NCBI RefSeq assembly: GCF_000332135.1 | Contig: NZ_KB235896.1 | Span: 1,437,403 to 1,501,402, forward strand | DNA: 64,000 bases | Reading direction: 5' to 3' | Source of the DNA: Anabaena sp. PCC 7108 | GTDB taxonomy: Bacteria; Cyanobacteriota; Cyanobacteriia; Cyanobacteriales; Nostocaceae | Shown: positions 8,456-16,986 of the stretch, in pieces | Layout: the number at the start of each line of letters is the position of its first letter | Position numbering within the stretch: the stretch's first letter is position 1 | Notes under the pieces: generated by a model | Told to the model about the DNA's origin: nothing | Seen by the model: the letters and a program-made list of their open reading frames with translations, nothing else | The model's database searches: none | Program-made: the position numbers and the translations under genes

Positions 8456-8502
8456 TTTGGATTTTAGATTTTAGATTTTAAATTTTGTATTTTGAATTAA
8501 TT

Positions 8503-8838
8503 ATGCACGCACTTTCGATTCCTACCTGGATAATTCATATTTCTAGCGTCATTGAATGGATAGCCGCTATTTGGCTAATCTGGACTTATGGTGAACTTAC
8601 CAAAAATCGTAGTTGGTGGGGATTATCTTTTGGTATGTTACCAGCTTTAATTAGTGCAATGTGTGCTTGCACTTGGCATTATTTCGACAATTCCGAATCA
8701 TTAGAATGGTTAGTGACACTGCAAGCTACCATGACATTAGTTGGTAATTTTACCTTGTGGGCAGCAGCTTATCTAATTTGGCGTTCTACCAAGTCTGCAA
8801 ACACAATTGAAGCACAATCTATCAAATCAGAACAATGA
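8503..8838 (+). CDS. DUF2499 family membrane protein
   Basis: The 111-aa protein starts MHALSIPTWIIHISSVIEWI from the ATG at 8503; an upstream TTG in frame lies in simple ttttagatt repeats and is unlikely to be used. It has three hydrophobic segments (residues about 12-32, 40-60 and 75-95) and the conserved WHYFDNSESLEWLVTLQA text of DUF2499, a family limited to cyanobacteria and plastid-bearing eukaryotes. Its stop overlaps the start of the next gene (ATGA at 8835-8838), so the two are translationally coupled. Function is unknown; the repeated pairing with DUF3593 suggests a common complex in the thylakoid or cytoplasmic membrane. Confidence 0.88.
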   Translation: MHALSIPTWIIHISSVIEWIAAIWLIWTYGELTKNRSWWGLSFGMLPALISAMCACTWHYFDNSESLEWLVTLQATMTLVGNFTLWAAAYLIWRSTKSANTIEAQSIKSEQ

Positions 8839-9146
8839 TATCAAAAGAAACCCTATTTGCCCTCTCTCTATTTCCCTATTTGGGTTTCTTGTGGTTTATC
8901 AGCCGCAGTCCACAAATGCCACGTTTAGCCCTATATGGATTTTACGGCACATTGGTATTTGTTGCTGTCACCATTCCCGCCGGCATTTACGCCAAAGTCC
9001 ATTATGGAGAACAATTAGCTAACATAGACTGGTTACATGGTAGCGCAGAAGTCTTTTTAACTCTCTCTAACATCTTACTAGTCTTAGGTTTTCGCCAAGC
9101 AGTACAGGAAATAGGGAATAGGGAACAGGGAACAGGTGACAGGTGA
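8835..9146 (+). CDS. DUF3593 family membrane protein
   Basis: The 103-aa protein overlaps the preceding DUF2499 gene by four bases and begins MISKETLFALSLFPYLGFLW. Three hydrophobic segments and the motif SPQMPRLALYGFYGTLVFVAVTIPAGIYAKVHYGEQLANIDWLHG (read here in parts) define DUF3593, a cyanobacterial and chloroplast family of unknown function. The last dozen residues (EIGNREQGTGDR) come from a heptamer-like repeat gggaatagggaacagg, and the stop codon itself lies in that repeat, so the natural C-terminus has been replaced or extended by repeat DNA. Confidence 0.85.
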   Translation: MISKETLFALSLFPYLGFLWFISRSPQMPRLALYGFYGTLVFVAVTIPAGIYAKVHYGEQLANIDWLHGSAEVFLTLSNILLVLGFRQAVQEIGNREQGTGDR

Positions 9147-9190
9147 CAGTTAAGAGAGAATAGGGAAGAGAAAATAATAATTTAGAAATC

Positions 9191-9253
9191 ACCAATTACC
9201 AATTACCAATTACCAATTACCAATTACCAATTACCAATTACCAATTACCAATT
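9191..9253 (+). repeat. Heptanucleotide tandem repeat ACCAATT x9 ending at the hisA start codon
   Basis: Nine perfect accaatt units occupy 63 bases and the hisA ATG follows with no spacer. The same unit occurs in shorter arrays at about 33543-33570 and 50285-50311. Because the array fills the normal ribosome binding site position, hisA has no Shine-Dalgarno sequence. Confidence 0.95.
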
Positions 9254-10027
9254 ATGGAAGTCATACCAGCAATTGATTTACTAAAAGGTCGCTGTGTGCG
9301 ACTATATAAAGGAGACTACGAGCGATCGCAAGTATTCAGCGAAAATCCGGTTGAAGTTGCGAAAATGTGGGCAGACCAAGGCGCAACCAGATTACATTTA
9401 GTTGATTTAGATGGCGCGAAAGCTGGTAAAATCGTCAACCTAGCCGCAATTGAAGCCATTAGAAATAATCTTTCTATCCCCATTGAAGTTGGGGGAGGAT
9501 TGCGCGATCGCTCAAGTGTGCAACAATTATTTAATCTGGGTGTAAATTGGGCAATTCTGGGAACTGTCGCCGTCGAACAACCGCAGCTAGTTCAAGAACT
9601 TTGTCAAGAATTTCCCCAACAAATTATCATAGGTATAGATGCCCGTAACGGCTTAGTTGCCACTCGCGGTTGGTTAGAAACATCAGCAGTATTAGCCACG
9701 CAACTCGCAGTACAAATGCAAGAATTAGGTGCAGCAGCCATAATTTACACCGATATCAATCGTGACGGTACGCTAGAAGGTCCAAATTTAGACGCATTAC
9801 GAGAACTCGCAGCGGCAATTTCCATACCCGTAATTGCTTCTGGTGGTGTCAGTTCCGTCACCGATTTGTTAAGTTTATTAGCTTTAGAACCCCAAGGTGT
9901 AACAGGTGTGATAGTAGGAAAAGCTTTGTATACCGGCGATATTATTCTCAAAGAAGGATTAAAAGCAATTGGACCAGGAAGACTTCAAGATATTCCCCCC
10001 AATTTCGACTTTTCTAACTTCGCTTAA
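9254..10027 (+). CDS. hisA: 1-(5-phosphoribosyl)-5-[(5-phosphoribosylamino)methylideneamino] imidazole-4-carboxamide isomerase
   Basis: HisA performs the fourth step of histidine synthesis, an Amadori rearrangement of ProFAR to PRFAR. The 257-aa (beta/alpha)8 protein has the catalytic Asp in [20 protein letters not shown] at the N-terminus and the second catalytic Asp in [16 protein letters not shown]. Phosphate-binding glycine motifs EVGGGLRD and VIASGGVSS are present. The start is fixed by the conserved MEVIPAID and by the end of the heptad array. Length is normal. The gene is not in a his operon, as is usual in cyanobacteria. Confidence 0.96.
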   Translation: MEVIPAIDLLKGRCVRLYKGDYERSQVFSENPVEVAKMWADQGATRLHLVDLDGAKAGKIVNLAAIEAIRNNLSIPIEVGGGLRDRSSVQQLFNLGVNWAILGTVAVEQPQLVQELCQEFPQQIIIGIDARNGLVATRGWLETSAVLATQLAVQMQELGAAAIIYTDINRDGTLEGPNLDALRELAAAISIPVIASGGVSSVTDLLSLLALEPQGVTGVIVGKALYTGDIILKEGLKAIGPGRLQDIPPNFDFSNFA

Positions 10028-10116
10028 TAAGTTTCTCCGTAAAGCTGCATCAATTTCTGGAATGATTGATATTCTGGGTGTAGCTAAAATCATCACCGAT
10101 TATACAGTTAACTTTT

Positions 10117-10233
10117 ATGTCTGATAAAAACGGCAATTCTAACCAAAATTCCAACCAAAACCAGACAAACAACAACACAAAAACTAAAAGAAGACAACCA
10201 CCTCCAGGATTAGGAAAACCAAAAACAGAATAA
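10117..10233 (+). CDS. Possible 38-aa basic, Asn/Gln-rich protein
   Basis: A short frame from ATG 10117 to TAA 10231 encodes MSDKNGNSNQNSNQNQTNNN followed by TKTKRRQPPPGLGKPKTE. It is rich in Asn, Gln and Lys and ends in a proline-basic tail. It is followed within 20 bases by a strong hairpin terminator on the same strand, which supports a transcribed unit. I do not recognise it; small Asn-rich ORFs ending with a Pro-Gly-Leu-Gly motif do occur in cyanobacteria but I cannot name a family. Confidence 0.45.
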   Translation: MSDKNGNSNQNSNQNQTNNNTKTKRRQPPPGLGKPKTE

Positions 10234-10254
10234 TTACAGAATTCAGAATTCCGT

Positions 10255-10283
10255 AGGGGTTTAGCAGTGCTAAACCCCTTTCT
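10255..10283 (+). terminator. Hairpin terminator between the small ORF and the convergent coiled-coil gene
   Basis: An 11-bp perfect stem AGGGGTTTAGC / GCTAAACCCCT with a 3-base loop is followed by a T-rich tail. The same aggggtttagc hairpin recurs at 35549 and 36502, so it is also a dispersed repeat. Confidence 0.8.
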
Positions 10284-10295
10284 TAATTACTTAAT

Positions 10296-11375
10296 CTATT
10301 TATTTTTTACTTGACTTTTTGCTTGTTCTAAAGCTATTTCTTTAATAGCCTGATAGGAATTGACATTTGCAGTTCCTTCAATTGCTTTAACTGCTAAATC
10401 CTGAACTTGCTTGAGTGCAGATTCTAGTTGTCTGGAAAGGTTCTCAAGTCGCGTTTGCTGATTAGTAATTGTCAATTCTAAAGATTGCAATCTTTGTTCA
10501 TAAAAACGCTTTTGTCCTTCCACTTCTTTCCCATACAAATCTGCTTTTACTTTAGCCTGATAACCAGCAATACCTTTCCCTTCTTCCGTAGCTTTTTTAA
10601 TCGCAGCTTCTTTCTCTTTCGGGAATACTTCTACCTTAGTTTTCAACTCTTCAAATTGTTTTTCTCGTTCAGAAATTTCCTTTTCCCGTTCAGTCCACTG
10701 TTTGTCTGTTTCTTGTTGCAGTTCTTCTAGTTGTTTAGATAAAATTTTCTGTTGTTGTTCATATTCATCATTCCCTAGTTTACGCTGGAGTTCTAAATTA
10801 TATTTATACTCGGCCGCGTCCCTTTGTCTAGTTCTGTTAATATTTTCATTTCGTTCTTTAATTGTGCGTTGATATTCTTCCTGTTCTTTTGTCCAAGTAT
10901 TCTTAAGTTCTAATATTTCTTGAGATAAAATTTCATAGCGTTGGCTATACTCTTCGTGATAAGCCTTTTCATTATCATCATAAGATGCAATTAAAGTCTC
11001 TAAAATATCTTCAGATACTTCTAAAGTATGCAATTGGGATAATTGCTGAATTTCATTTCTTACAGATTCACCAATTTCTGCCAACTTAGAAGCTTTTGTA
11101 CTTAGCTGTTCTGACAATTCATTAGCAGCACTACCAAAACCTAGCTGTATTTTGGACAAGCTTTCAATAGTATTATTCATCTTTTGTTGAATGCTATTAA
11201 TCTGAGTCATAACTATTTTAGGTTCTGTCTTTGGTTTTTCTTGGGGAACGGTTTGAGTTGATTTTTGTGCTTGTTCTAGTTCAGATTTCAGGGCGATTTT
11301 TTCTTTGGCTAATTCTTCATAAGCTTGAAGAATTTCCGCTTTAGTATTTTTCTCGTTCGGTTTTTTAGCTGCCAT
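10296..11375 (-). CDS. Coiled-coil-rich protein, ZacK-like (candidate intermediate-filament-like partner)
   Basis: The 359-aa product is almost entirely coiled coil: long Glu/Lys/Gln-rich helices from about residue 60 to 330, with a charged N-terminus MAAKKPNEKNTKAEILQAYE and a C-terminal KQVQDLAVKAIEGT segment. It is paralogous to the next upstream gene: both share QLGFGSAANEL/LQLEFGSIVNAL, SEREK and the LKQ(V/A)QDLA end. In Anabaena PCC 7120 two adjacent coiled-coil genes, alr4504 (zicK) and alr4505 (zacK), lie divergent from the SphS/SphR genes and form an obligatory heteropolymer needed for straight filaments. The identical arrangement here supports this gene as the ZacK counterpart. That correspondence is from memory of published gene order, not an alignment. 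Confidence 0.62.
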   Translation of the reverse strand: MAAKKPNEKNTKAEILQAYEELAKEKIALKSELEQAQKSTQTVPQEKPKTEPKIVMTQINSIQQKMNNTIESLSKIQLGFGSAANELSEQLSTKASKLAEIGESVRNEIQQLSQLHTLEVSEDILETLIASYDDNEKAYHEEYSQRYEILSQEILELKNTWTKEQEEYQRTIKERNENINRTRQRDAAEYKYNLELQRKLGNDEYEQQQKILSKQLEELQQETDKQWTEREKEISEREKQFEELKTKVEVFPKEKEAAIKKATEEGKGIAGYQAKVKADLYGKEVEGQKRFYEQRLQSLELTITNQQTRLENLSRQLESALKQVQDLAVKAIEGTANVNSYQAIKEIALEQAKSQVKNK

Positions 11376-11471
11376 TATAAACTTCCTAAAAATTCAAAAT
11401 TCACTAGATCAAAAATAATTAAATCTGCACAGACTTAATTTGTATTTATGGGAATTTTAGCCAAGCAAGAT

Positions 11472-12455
11472 TTATTTACCATTAGAAGTATCAAAAGCCC
11501 GCATTGCTAAATCCTGAGCTTGTTTCAGTGCAGTTTGTAATTGAGCAGCGATACCTTCAATTTGCTCAGTTTGTTTAGTAATTGTTTCTTCCAGAGATTG
11601 AATTCTAAATTCATAACTCTGTTTAGTAGATTCCCATTCTTTTTCAAATAAATCAGCTTCAACTTTTGCTTTTTGGCTGGTGTCTTTAATAGCCTCTTCC
11701 CTAGCTTTCTTAATTGCTTCTTCCAGTTCAGTGGGAAATGCAGCTACTTTTTGTTGATATTCAAGAAATAGCGGTTGACGTTCAGTAATAATTTTTTCCC
11801 GTTCCGACCAGTCTTTATCTTTCTGTTGTGTATTTTCTTGGATTTGCAATTCTAATTTGCGTTTTCTCGCTTCATAAGCATCTGTATTGAGTTTGCGAGT
11901 TGTTTCTAATTTATATTGAAATTCCTCTTCTTCTTGTTGGCGTTCTTTAACTAATAATTCATTGTAATTTTGCAGTTTTTCTGCAAATTCAGTTTGCTCT
12001 TTTTGCCATTCTTTCCGCCTCAAAGAAACTTCTTTTTCTAATGCTTCTCGTTTATTCGCCGTATCTTGTTCTAAAACTTTTAATTTTTCTAGATGTTCTT
12101 GAGTAAAAACATCTAGAGTATCGGCTACAATTCTAATTTGCTGTAGTTCTTGTAGACGTTGCGTTTCAATTTCTATTGCGTGACTTAGTTCATCTAATTT
12201 AGCATTTTCTCTAGCTAATTTTTCAGCAAGTGCATTGACTATGCTGCCAAACTCTAACTGTAAATCAGCTAAACCTTTAACAATACTATCAACTGTATAA
12301 GTAGAAGCTGCTGTGAGAATTTCTTGGTTTTTTACCTTTTCTGCTTCTTCTTGTTTGGTGGCTATTTTGGATTCTAGTTTTTTTCTTTCAGCACGAATTT
12401 GTTCAAATGCTTGTACAAGTTGTTGTTTACCGTTTTTAATTGCACCTGTGGTCAT
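11472..12455 (-). CDS. Coiled-coil-rich protein, ZicK-like (candidate intermediate-filament-like partner)
   Basis: The 327-aa protein is a continuous coiled coil with few hydrophobic breaks: RKKLESKIATKQEEAEKVKN near the N-terminus, a central KEQTEFAEKLQNYNELL, and the C-terminal LQTALKQAQDLAMRAFDTSN. It has no membrane segment, signal peptide or catalytic motif. It lies 96 bp upstream of the second coiled-coil gene on the same strand, so the two are likely co-transcribed, and faces the sphR-sphS-phoU operon. By position it corresponds to ZicK (Alr4504) of Anabaena. If correct, the two proteins polymerise together and shape the trichome. Other bacterial coiled-coil proteins could look similar, so the call depends on synteny. 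Confidence 0.62.
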   Translation of the reverse strand: MTTGAIKNGKQQLVQAFEQIRAERKKLESKIATKQEEAEKVKNQEILTAASTYTVDSIVKGLADLQLEFGSIVNALAEKLARENAKLDELSHAIEIETQRLQELQQIRIVADTLDVFTQEHLEKLKVLEQDTANKREALEKEVSLRRKEWQKEQTEFAEKLQNYNELLVKERQQEEEEFQYKLETTRKLNTDAYEARKRKLELQIQENTQQKDKDWSEREKIITERQPLFLEYQQKVAAFPTELEEAIKKAREEAIKDTSQKAKVEADLFEKEWESTKQSYEFRIQSLEETITKQTEQIEGIAAQLQTALKQAQDLAMRAFDTSNGK

Positions 12456-13147
12456 ATTTCAACTCCCTGGAATAGGTAATGATAATGATTGATTGAGTAG
12501 TAAGTAGGTAGGCGAAAATAAATCAAATTAAGTAAAGTAACAAATTCTGCAATTGGCTCGTAGTGTGGGCTTTAGCCCTACTTTGTATCGCCAAAGACGA
12601 GGCTTCGCTGTCCTCGTAACGTCTCGTTAGCAAAGCATCGACCACAGGAGATATAGAGGTCTAAAGACCTCACTACGAACCTTTAATTATTTACGTTACT
12701 CTTCTTAATATCATGCTCGGTAATCGCTTATTAAAAAAACTCTCCGCGCGGTTCTCTGATCATAAGTATTCAACCGGATACGATATCAGACATACCCTAT
12801 GCAGACATAAGGTTAGCTTTTAAATGATCGCTTGGATTACAGTATAAATACTGAACCAAGAAAATATATACACACCTTGTAGTCAAGATTTGTTAAGTTC
12901 AAATTTCTTTGGTGAAACTAGGATAGTATTTTTGTACTAATTAATTTTACTCAAGCAATTTGCTCTTGTCAAGAAGAAATCCAAATCATTTAAAATAATA
13001 TACAAAGTCGCTAAAAATACTTGGACGCAGGTAGTCAATGTGATTTATAATAAGTTCGGTTTGTTATATACAATACAATTTACCAAAGATAAATCCACAG
13101 TCAAAGAATTATCGATACAAGCATAATCTCAACATATTGTGTTATCA
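12456..13147. other. Intergenic region between divergent coiled-coil and sphR genes, holding one inverted-repeat element
   Basis: About 690 bases without a gene. It carries an imperfect inverted-repeat element at 12556-12680 (entry below) and otherwise A/T-rich DNA. It must hold the promoters of both divergent units. I looked for phosphate-box direct repeats of the CTTAACCT type and found none that are convincing. Confidence 0.6.
12556..12680. repeat. 125-bp element with imperfect 24-bp inverted ends (gttcgtagtg type)
   Basis: The left end gctcgtagtgtgggctttag and the reverse complement of the right end gttcgtagtgaggtctttag match at most positions over 24 bases. Such gttcgtagtgaggNctttag palindromes are dispersed in many cyanobacterial genomes. 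There is no coding sequence. Confidence 0.7.
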
Positions 13148-13900
13148 ATGTATACCAGCGAATTAACGAAGTATTCTGCCAAAGCGGATATCGGACAAAC
13201 CAGCCGCATTCTAGTCGTGGAAGATGAAGAACTGATCCGGGAAATGCTTGTTGTGGCCTTGGAGGAAGAAGGTTATGGGGTAATTGCTGCTGCTGATGGA
13301 CGATCAGCCATAGAATATCTCAAAAGCTGCGAATCTAATTCTGGAGAATTGCCGTTTGATTTGGTACTTTTAGATTTAATGCTGCCACAAATTAACGGAC
13401 TGGATATCTGCCGTCTGTTACGCCATCAAGGTAACTCAGTACCTATTTTGATGCTGAGTGCTAAGGGTAGTGAAACTGACCGTGTGCTGGGTTTAGAAGT
13501 AGGCGCAGATGACTATCTAACTAAACCATTTAGTATGCGGGAATTAGTCGCCCGGTGTCGCGCCCTGATTCGCCGTCAACGTTTAAGTATTGTTCCACAA
13601 GTTCCAGTACTCAAGCATAAAGATGTTAGCCTTAATCCCCAAGAATGTCGTGTACTGGTGCGTGGACAAGAGGTGAATCTTTCGCCTAAAGAATTTCGCT
13701 TGCTAGAATTGTTTATGAGTTATGCTCGGCGGGTATGGTCACGAGAGCAATTACTAGATCAGGTTTGGGGGCCTGATTTTGTTGGGGATAGCAAAACTGT
13801 AGATGTTCATATCCGGTGGTTACGAGAAAAGTTAGAGCAAGACCCCAGCCATCCAGAATATATTGTGACTGTGAGAGGTTTTGGCTATCGATTTGGCTAA
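13148..13900 (+). CDS. sphR: Two-component response regulator, OmpR/PhoB family (SphR)
   Basis: The 250-aa protein has a receiver domain (ILVVEDEELIREML with the acidic pair, phospho-acceptor Asp76 in LVLLDLMLP, Thr/Ser in LMLSAKG, Lys in DDYLTKPF) and a C-terminal winged helix (VNLSPKEFRLLELF, VDVHIRWLREKLE, IVTVRGFGYRF). It is followed by a matching PhoR-type kinase and PhoU, so it is the phosphate-limitation regulator SphR of cyanobacteria. Two starts are possible: GTG 13139 and ATG 13148; neither has a clear ribosome binding site and I chose the ATG. It probably activates phosphatase and Pst transporter genes under low phosphate. Confidence 0.88.
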   Translation: MYTSELTKYSAKADIGQTSRILVVEDEELIREMLVVALEEEGYGVIAAADGRSAIEYLKSCESNSGELPFDLVLLDLMLPQINGLDICRLLRHQGNSVPILMLSAKGSETDRVLGLEVGADDYLTKPFSMRELVARCRALIRRQRLSIVPQVPVLKHKDVSLNPQECRVLVRGQEVNLSPKEFRLLELFMSYARRVWSREQLLDQVWGPDFVGDSKTVDVHIRWLREKLEQDPSHPEYIVTVRGFGYRFG

Positions 13901-13949
13901 TCGCTGGCGATAGTTGCTAGTTTTTAGTAATTATACTGCAACTAATCAA

Positions 13950-15281
13950 ATGCTTTTATTGGGATTTTTTCTGGGTTTAGCGGTCGGACTTGGGTTTTGG
14001 CTGTGGCAACAGGTTCAACTAAACGGCTATTTAGAACGTGTACTCCAACCGTTAACCTCCAATTCTCATAGAATAGAGTTGCCATTGCTGGGTCGTTTAA
14101 GACAGGAAATGTCAGTGGTGAAGCAACAGCAGCAAGATCTACAACTGTCTTTGCAAACCTATCAAGAATTGCTAGATTTTGCACCTCTGGGATATTTGCA
14201 AGTAGACGAAGAAAATCAGCTGCTGTGGTGCAATCAGCAAGCACGGGAAATGTTACATCTGCAAAGATGGCAAGCGGGACAGGTACGCTTGTTACTGGAG
14301 TTGGTAAGGTCTTATGAACTTGATCAGCTAATTGAGCAAACTCGTGATTGGCAAAAACCCCAAGTGAGAGAGTGGGTTTTTCATCCCTCTCGTGAAAATG
14401 CTACAGCTATGTCAGAGTTAAAATCTTTAGCTTTACAAGCATCCAGCTTGCCTTTACCGAAAGGACAAGTAGGAGTATTCTTAGAAAATCACCAACCGTT
14501 GCTAGATATGAATCAGCAGCGCGATCGCTCTTTTTCTGATTTAGCTCATGAACTGAGAACTCCCCTGACTTCCATTCGTCTGGTGGCAGAAACGCTTCAA
14601 TCTCGCTTAGAACCGCCCTTAGACCGTTGGGTTAATCGCTTGATGCAGGAAGTTGATCGGATGATTAATTTGGTGCAAAGCTGGCTGGAACTGACGCAAA
14701 TGGAAACAAACTCAACCATGCAATTGCATCTGGAAACAGTGGAAATGCGATCGCTGATTGCCTCGGTGTGGGAAACCCTCGAACCACTGGCCAAGCTTAA
14801 TTCCCTCAATATGACTTATTCTGGTTCCGAAAATATCTGCATTCAGGCTGATAAATCACGGATGTATCAGGTATTGGTTAATTTATTGGATAACAGCATC
14901 AAATATAGCCCTCCTTTCACAACTATTCATATTGAAGTTAAATGTATAACAGCTAAGGAACTTTTTCCAGGCGATCGCAATTCTCAAATCTTGGAAATTA
15001 ATATCATTGACTCCGGTGTGGGTTTTTCCCCTGAAGATTTACACCATGTATTTGAGCGCTTCTACCGGGGGGATAAAGCTAGATATCGTTCCCCACTGTC
15101 GGAAAGTAGTTCAACAACCGCTATTACTGGTAGTGGCTTAGGTTTAGCGATTGTCCGGCAAATAATCTTAGCTCATGGCGGTGACATTAAGGCGATGAAT
15201 CATCCAGAAACAGGCGGAGCCTGGATGCAAATTCAACTCCCTGAGGTCATGGCAAACTCATCCACTCAAGACTATAGTTAA
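13950..15281 (+). CDS. sphS: Phosphate sensor histidine kinase (SphS, PhoR-like)
   Basis: From ATG 13950 the 443-aa protein begins with a membrane segment LLLGFFLGLAVGLGFWLW, then a linker and a PAS domain (LLDFAPLGYLQVDEENQLLWCNQQA), the HisKA box FSDLAHELRTPLTSIR with His200, and the HATPase domain (VNLLDNSIKYSP, DSGVGFSPEDL, FERFYRGD, GSGLGLAIVRQI). A TTG at 13914 would add 12 residues. The PhoR-like single membrane anchor plus PAS is typical of SphS, which signals phosphate starvation to SphR. The gene starts about 50 bases after sphR and 30 bases before phoU, consistent with one operon. The membrane-proximal region is needed for sensing in Synechocystis. Confidence 0.88.
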   Translation: MLLLGFFLGLAVGLGFWLWQQVQLNGYLERVLQPLTSNSHRIELPLLGRLRQEMSVVKQQQQDLQLSLQTYQELLDFAPLGYLQVDEENQLLWCNQQAREMLHLQRWQAGQVRLLLELVRSYELDQLIEQTRDWQKPQVREWVFHPSRENATAMSELKSLALQASSLPLPKGQVGVFLENHQPLLDMNQQRDRSFSDLAHELRTPLTSIRLVAETLQSRLEPPLDRWVNRLMQEVDRMINLVQSWLELTQMETNSTMQLHLETVEMRSLIASVWETLEPLAKLNSLNMTYSGSENICIQADKSRMYQVLVNLLDNSIKYSPPFTTIHIEVKCITAKELFPGDRNSQILEINIIDSGVGFSPEDLHHVFERFYRGDKARYRSPLSESSSTTAITGSGLGLAIVRQIILAHGGDIKAMNHPETGGAWMQIQLPEVMANSSTQDYS

Positions 15282-15311
15282 AAAAATATCTTCTATTTTG
15301 AGATTAAAAGT

Positions 15312-15980
15312 GTGAAAGCTGTTGTTCATAATCCCAAGCCAGAAAGACCACAGCCAGAACGCGCCATTAGGCGTTTAGAGCGTGATGTATTGCGTATGGG
15401 TGCTTTAGTCGAACAATCATTCCGTCTCAGTCACCAAGCCCTGTTTGCCCGTGACTTAACAGCCGCTGAGGAACTGCCCCGATTAGATAAGAAAATTGAT
15501 CGCTTTTATAGACAAATAGAATCTGACTGTACATCGATTATGATATCCCAAGCACCTACTGCTCAAGAGTTGCGTTGTTTAAGTGCTTTTATGCAGTTAG
15601 TACGAGACTTGGAACGGATTGGGGATTACGCCAAAGATTTAGCCAAAATAGCAATCAAAAATTTTCCTTATCCTCCTCATGCTTCTCTACCAGAAATTGC
15701 CCTCATGTCTTACCATGCCCAGTCAATGTTAGCAACTAGCTTAGTAGCTTTGGCGGATTTGGATGAAGTGAGTGGGCTAAGGATCAAGTATTTGGATGAT
15801 ACTGTAGATAATGCTTATGACCAATTATACCAAATTCTCGCATACCAGCGAGATGTTCCAGGGGTGATTGAGCCAATTCTACTCTTAACTTTAGCAATTC
15901 GTTGTTTAGAACGCATGGCAGATCACGCTACTAATATTGGTCAACGAGTGGCATATATCGTCACTGGTCAACGTCATTAA
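15312..15980 (+). CDS. phoU: Phosphate signalling complex protein PhoU (SphU)
   Basis: The 222-aa protein has two tandem PhoU three-helix domains: ALVEQSFRLSHQALFARDL with DLERIGDYAKDLAKIA in the first, and AYDQLYQILAYQRD with CLERMADHATNIGQRVAYI in the second; the E-R-(I/M)-x-D metal-cluster motifs are intact in both. PhoU proteins keep the phosphate kinase inactive when phosphate is plentiful; in Synechocystis the homologue SphU acts as negative regulator. The start is GTG 15312; no ATG lies near the conserved N-terminus. It is the last gene of the sphR-sphS-phoU group. Confidence 0.92.
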   Translation: MKAVVHNPKPERPQPERAIRRLERDVLRMGALVEQSFRLSHQALFARDLTAAEELPRLDKKIDRFYRQIESDCTSIMISQAPTAQELRCLSAFMQLVRDLERIGDYAKDLAKIAIKNFPYPPHASLPEIALMSYHAQSMLATSLVALADLDEVSGLRIKYLDDTVDNAYDQLYQILAYQRDVPGVIEPILLLTLAIRCLERMADHATNIGQRVAYIVTGQRH

Positions 15981-16251
15981 CAATCATCAGTGAACAGTTT
16001 GCAGTTATTATCTATCAGTCTGTTCACTGAAATCAACTTTTTACTGTTACTGAATTTTTTCATAATTGTATTAATAATAACATATAAATTGAACTAATAA
16101 GTTAACTAACATACATTTCACTAGAAGCTTACCTATTCTTAAACTTTCCCGATTAAAGTATCAAAATATGGCTTCAATCAGTTAAGGATTTTCCCTAGTG
16201 ATTAATTCTTAGGATACCTCATTTCAATTTCTTAATTAATCCAACATTAAA

Positions 16252-16842
16252 ATGACGTATTCTACAAATCACACCCTAAAATCTACTCTAAGCAAACCGT
16301 TAATCCAACATTTATTTACTCGTCGAGCAGTGATTCCAGTCCGAGAGGATGTACTGTGGCGTATTGACCGAGGAATAGTTCGCACCTTAACCTGGAGCGA
16401 AGAGGGATCATCTATTACGTTGGGTTACTGGGGCTTAGGAGATATAGTTGGCTATCCTTTGTCCAAAGTCAAACCTTACCAAATTGAATGTTTAACCAGT
16501 GTGGAAGCAAGCATTGTTCCTCCTCATCTTTGGTATCAAGATGTAGATGCTTTACTCTGCCATATCCAACAAGCCGAAGAGCTTTTAAGCATATTGCACC
16601 GAAAACCAACCTCACTAAAATTATGGCAATTTTTGGTGTGGTTAAGTGAAAAATTTGGTCGAGATTTAGAACAGGGTAAATTGATTGATTTGAATGTTAC
16701 TCATCAGGATATATCGGAAGTTCTGAATACAACACGAGTCACAATCACACGTCTATTGCAGCAATTTGAAGAAGATGGAAAGATATTACGTCACAAACGT
16801 AGTATTGTGCTGAATTTACCTACTAAATTCACTAAGGTTTGA
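16252..16842 (+). CDS. Crp/Fnr family transcriptional regulator
   Basis: The 196-aa protein has a shortened cyclic-nucleotide-like beta domain (WRIDRGIVRTLTWSEEGSSI, LGYWGLGDIVGYPL, PYQIECLTSVEASIVP) and a C-terminal winged helix with recognition helix text VTHQDISEVLNTTRVTITRLLQQFEEDGKI. It lacks the Arg-rich phosphate cassette for cAMP binding and the Cys cluster of Fnr, so its signal is unknown. NtcA is longer and has a different recognition helix, so this is not NtcA. The start ATG 16252 gives a short N-terminus. The neighbouring porin gene is a possible target by position only. Confidence 0.85.
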   Translation: MTYSTNHTLKSTLSKPLIQHLFTRRAVIPVREDVLWRIDRGIVRTLTWSEEGSSITLGYWGLGDIVGYPLSKVKPYQIECLTSVEASIVPPHLWYQDVDALLCHIQQAEELLSILHRKPTSLKLWQFLVWLSEKFGRDLEQGKLIDLNVTHQDISEVLNTTRVTITRLLQQFEEDGKILRHKRSIVLNLPTKFTKV

Positions 16843-16986
16843 GTATTAAAGGTTAGCAGAGGGGGTTGTGCTAACTGCGAAAGATATTGTATAGTAATTA
16901 CAGAAAATTTATGTGTAAATTCTCTGAATTAAAAAGAGATTTTATCATAACGTGGAGTTTGTTTAGGTGTGAGAGAGATTAAAAAC

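Noticed and set aside
13942-14244. Minus-strand ORF of 100 aa inside sphS
   Set aside because: It is the reverse-complement shadow of the kinase PAS region; the plus strand has full domain support and the antisense text matches no family.
16100-16200. Possible phosphate box upstream of the Crp/Fnr gene (cttacctattcttaaacttt)
   Set aside because: Only one octamer comes close to the consensus and the 11-base spacing does not hold; not enough to call an SphR site.
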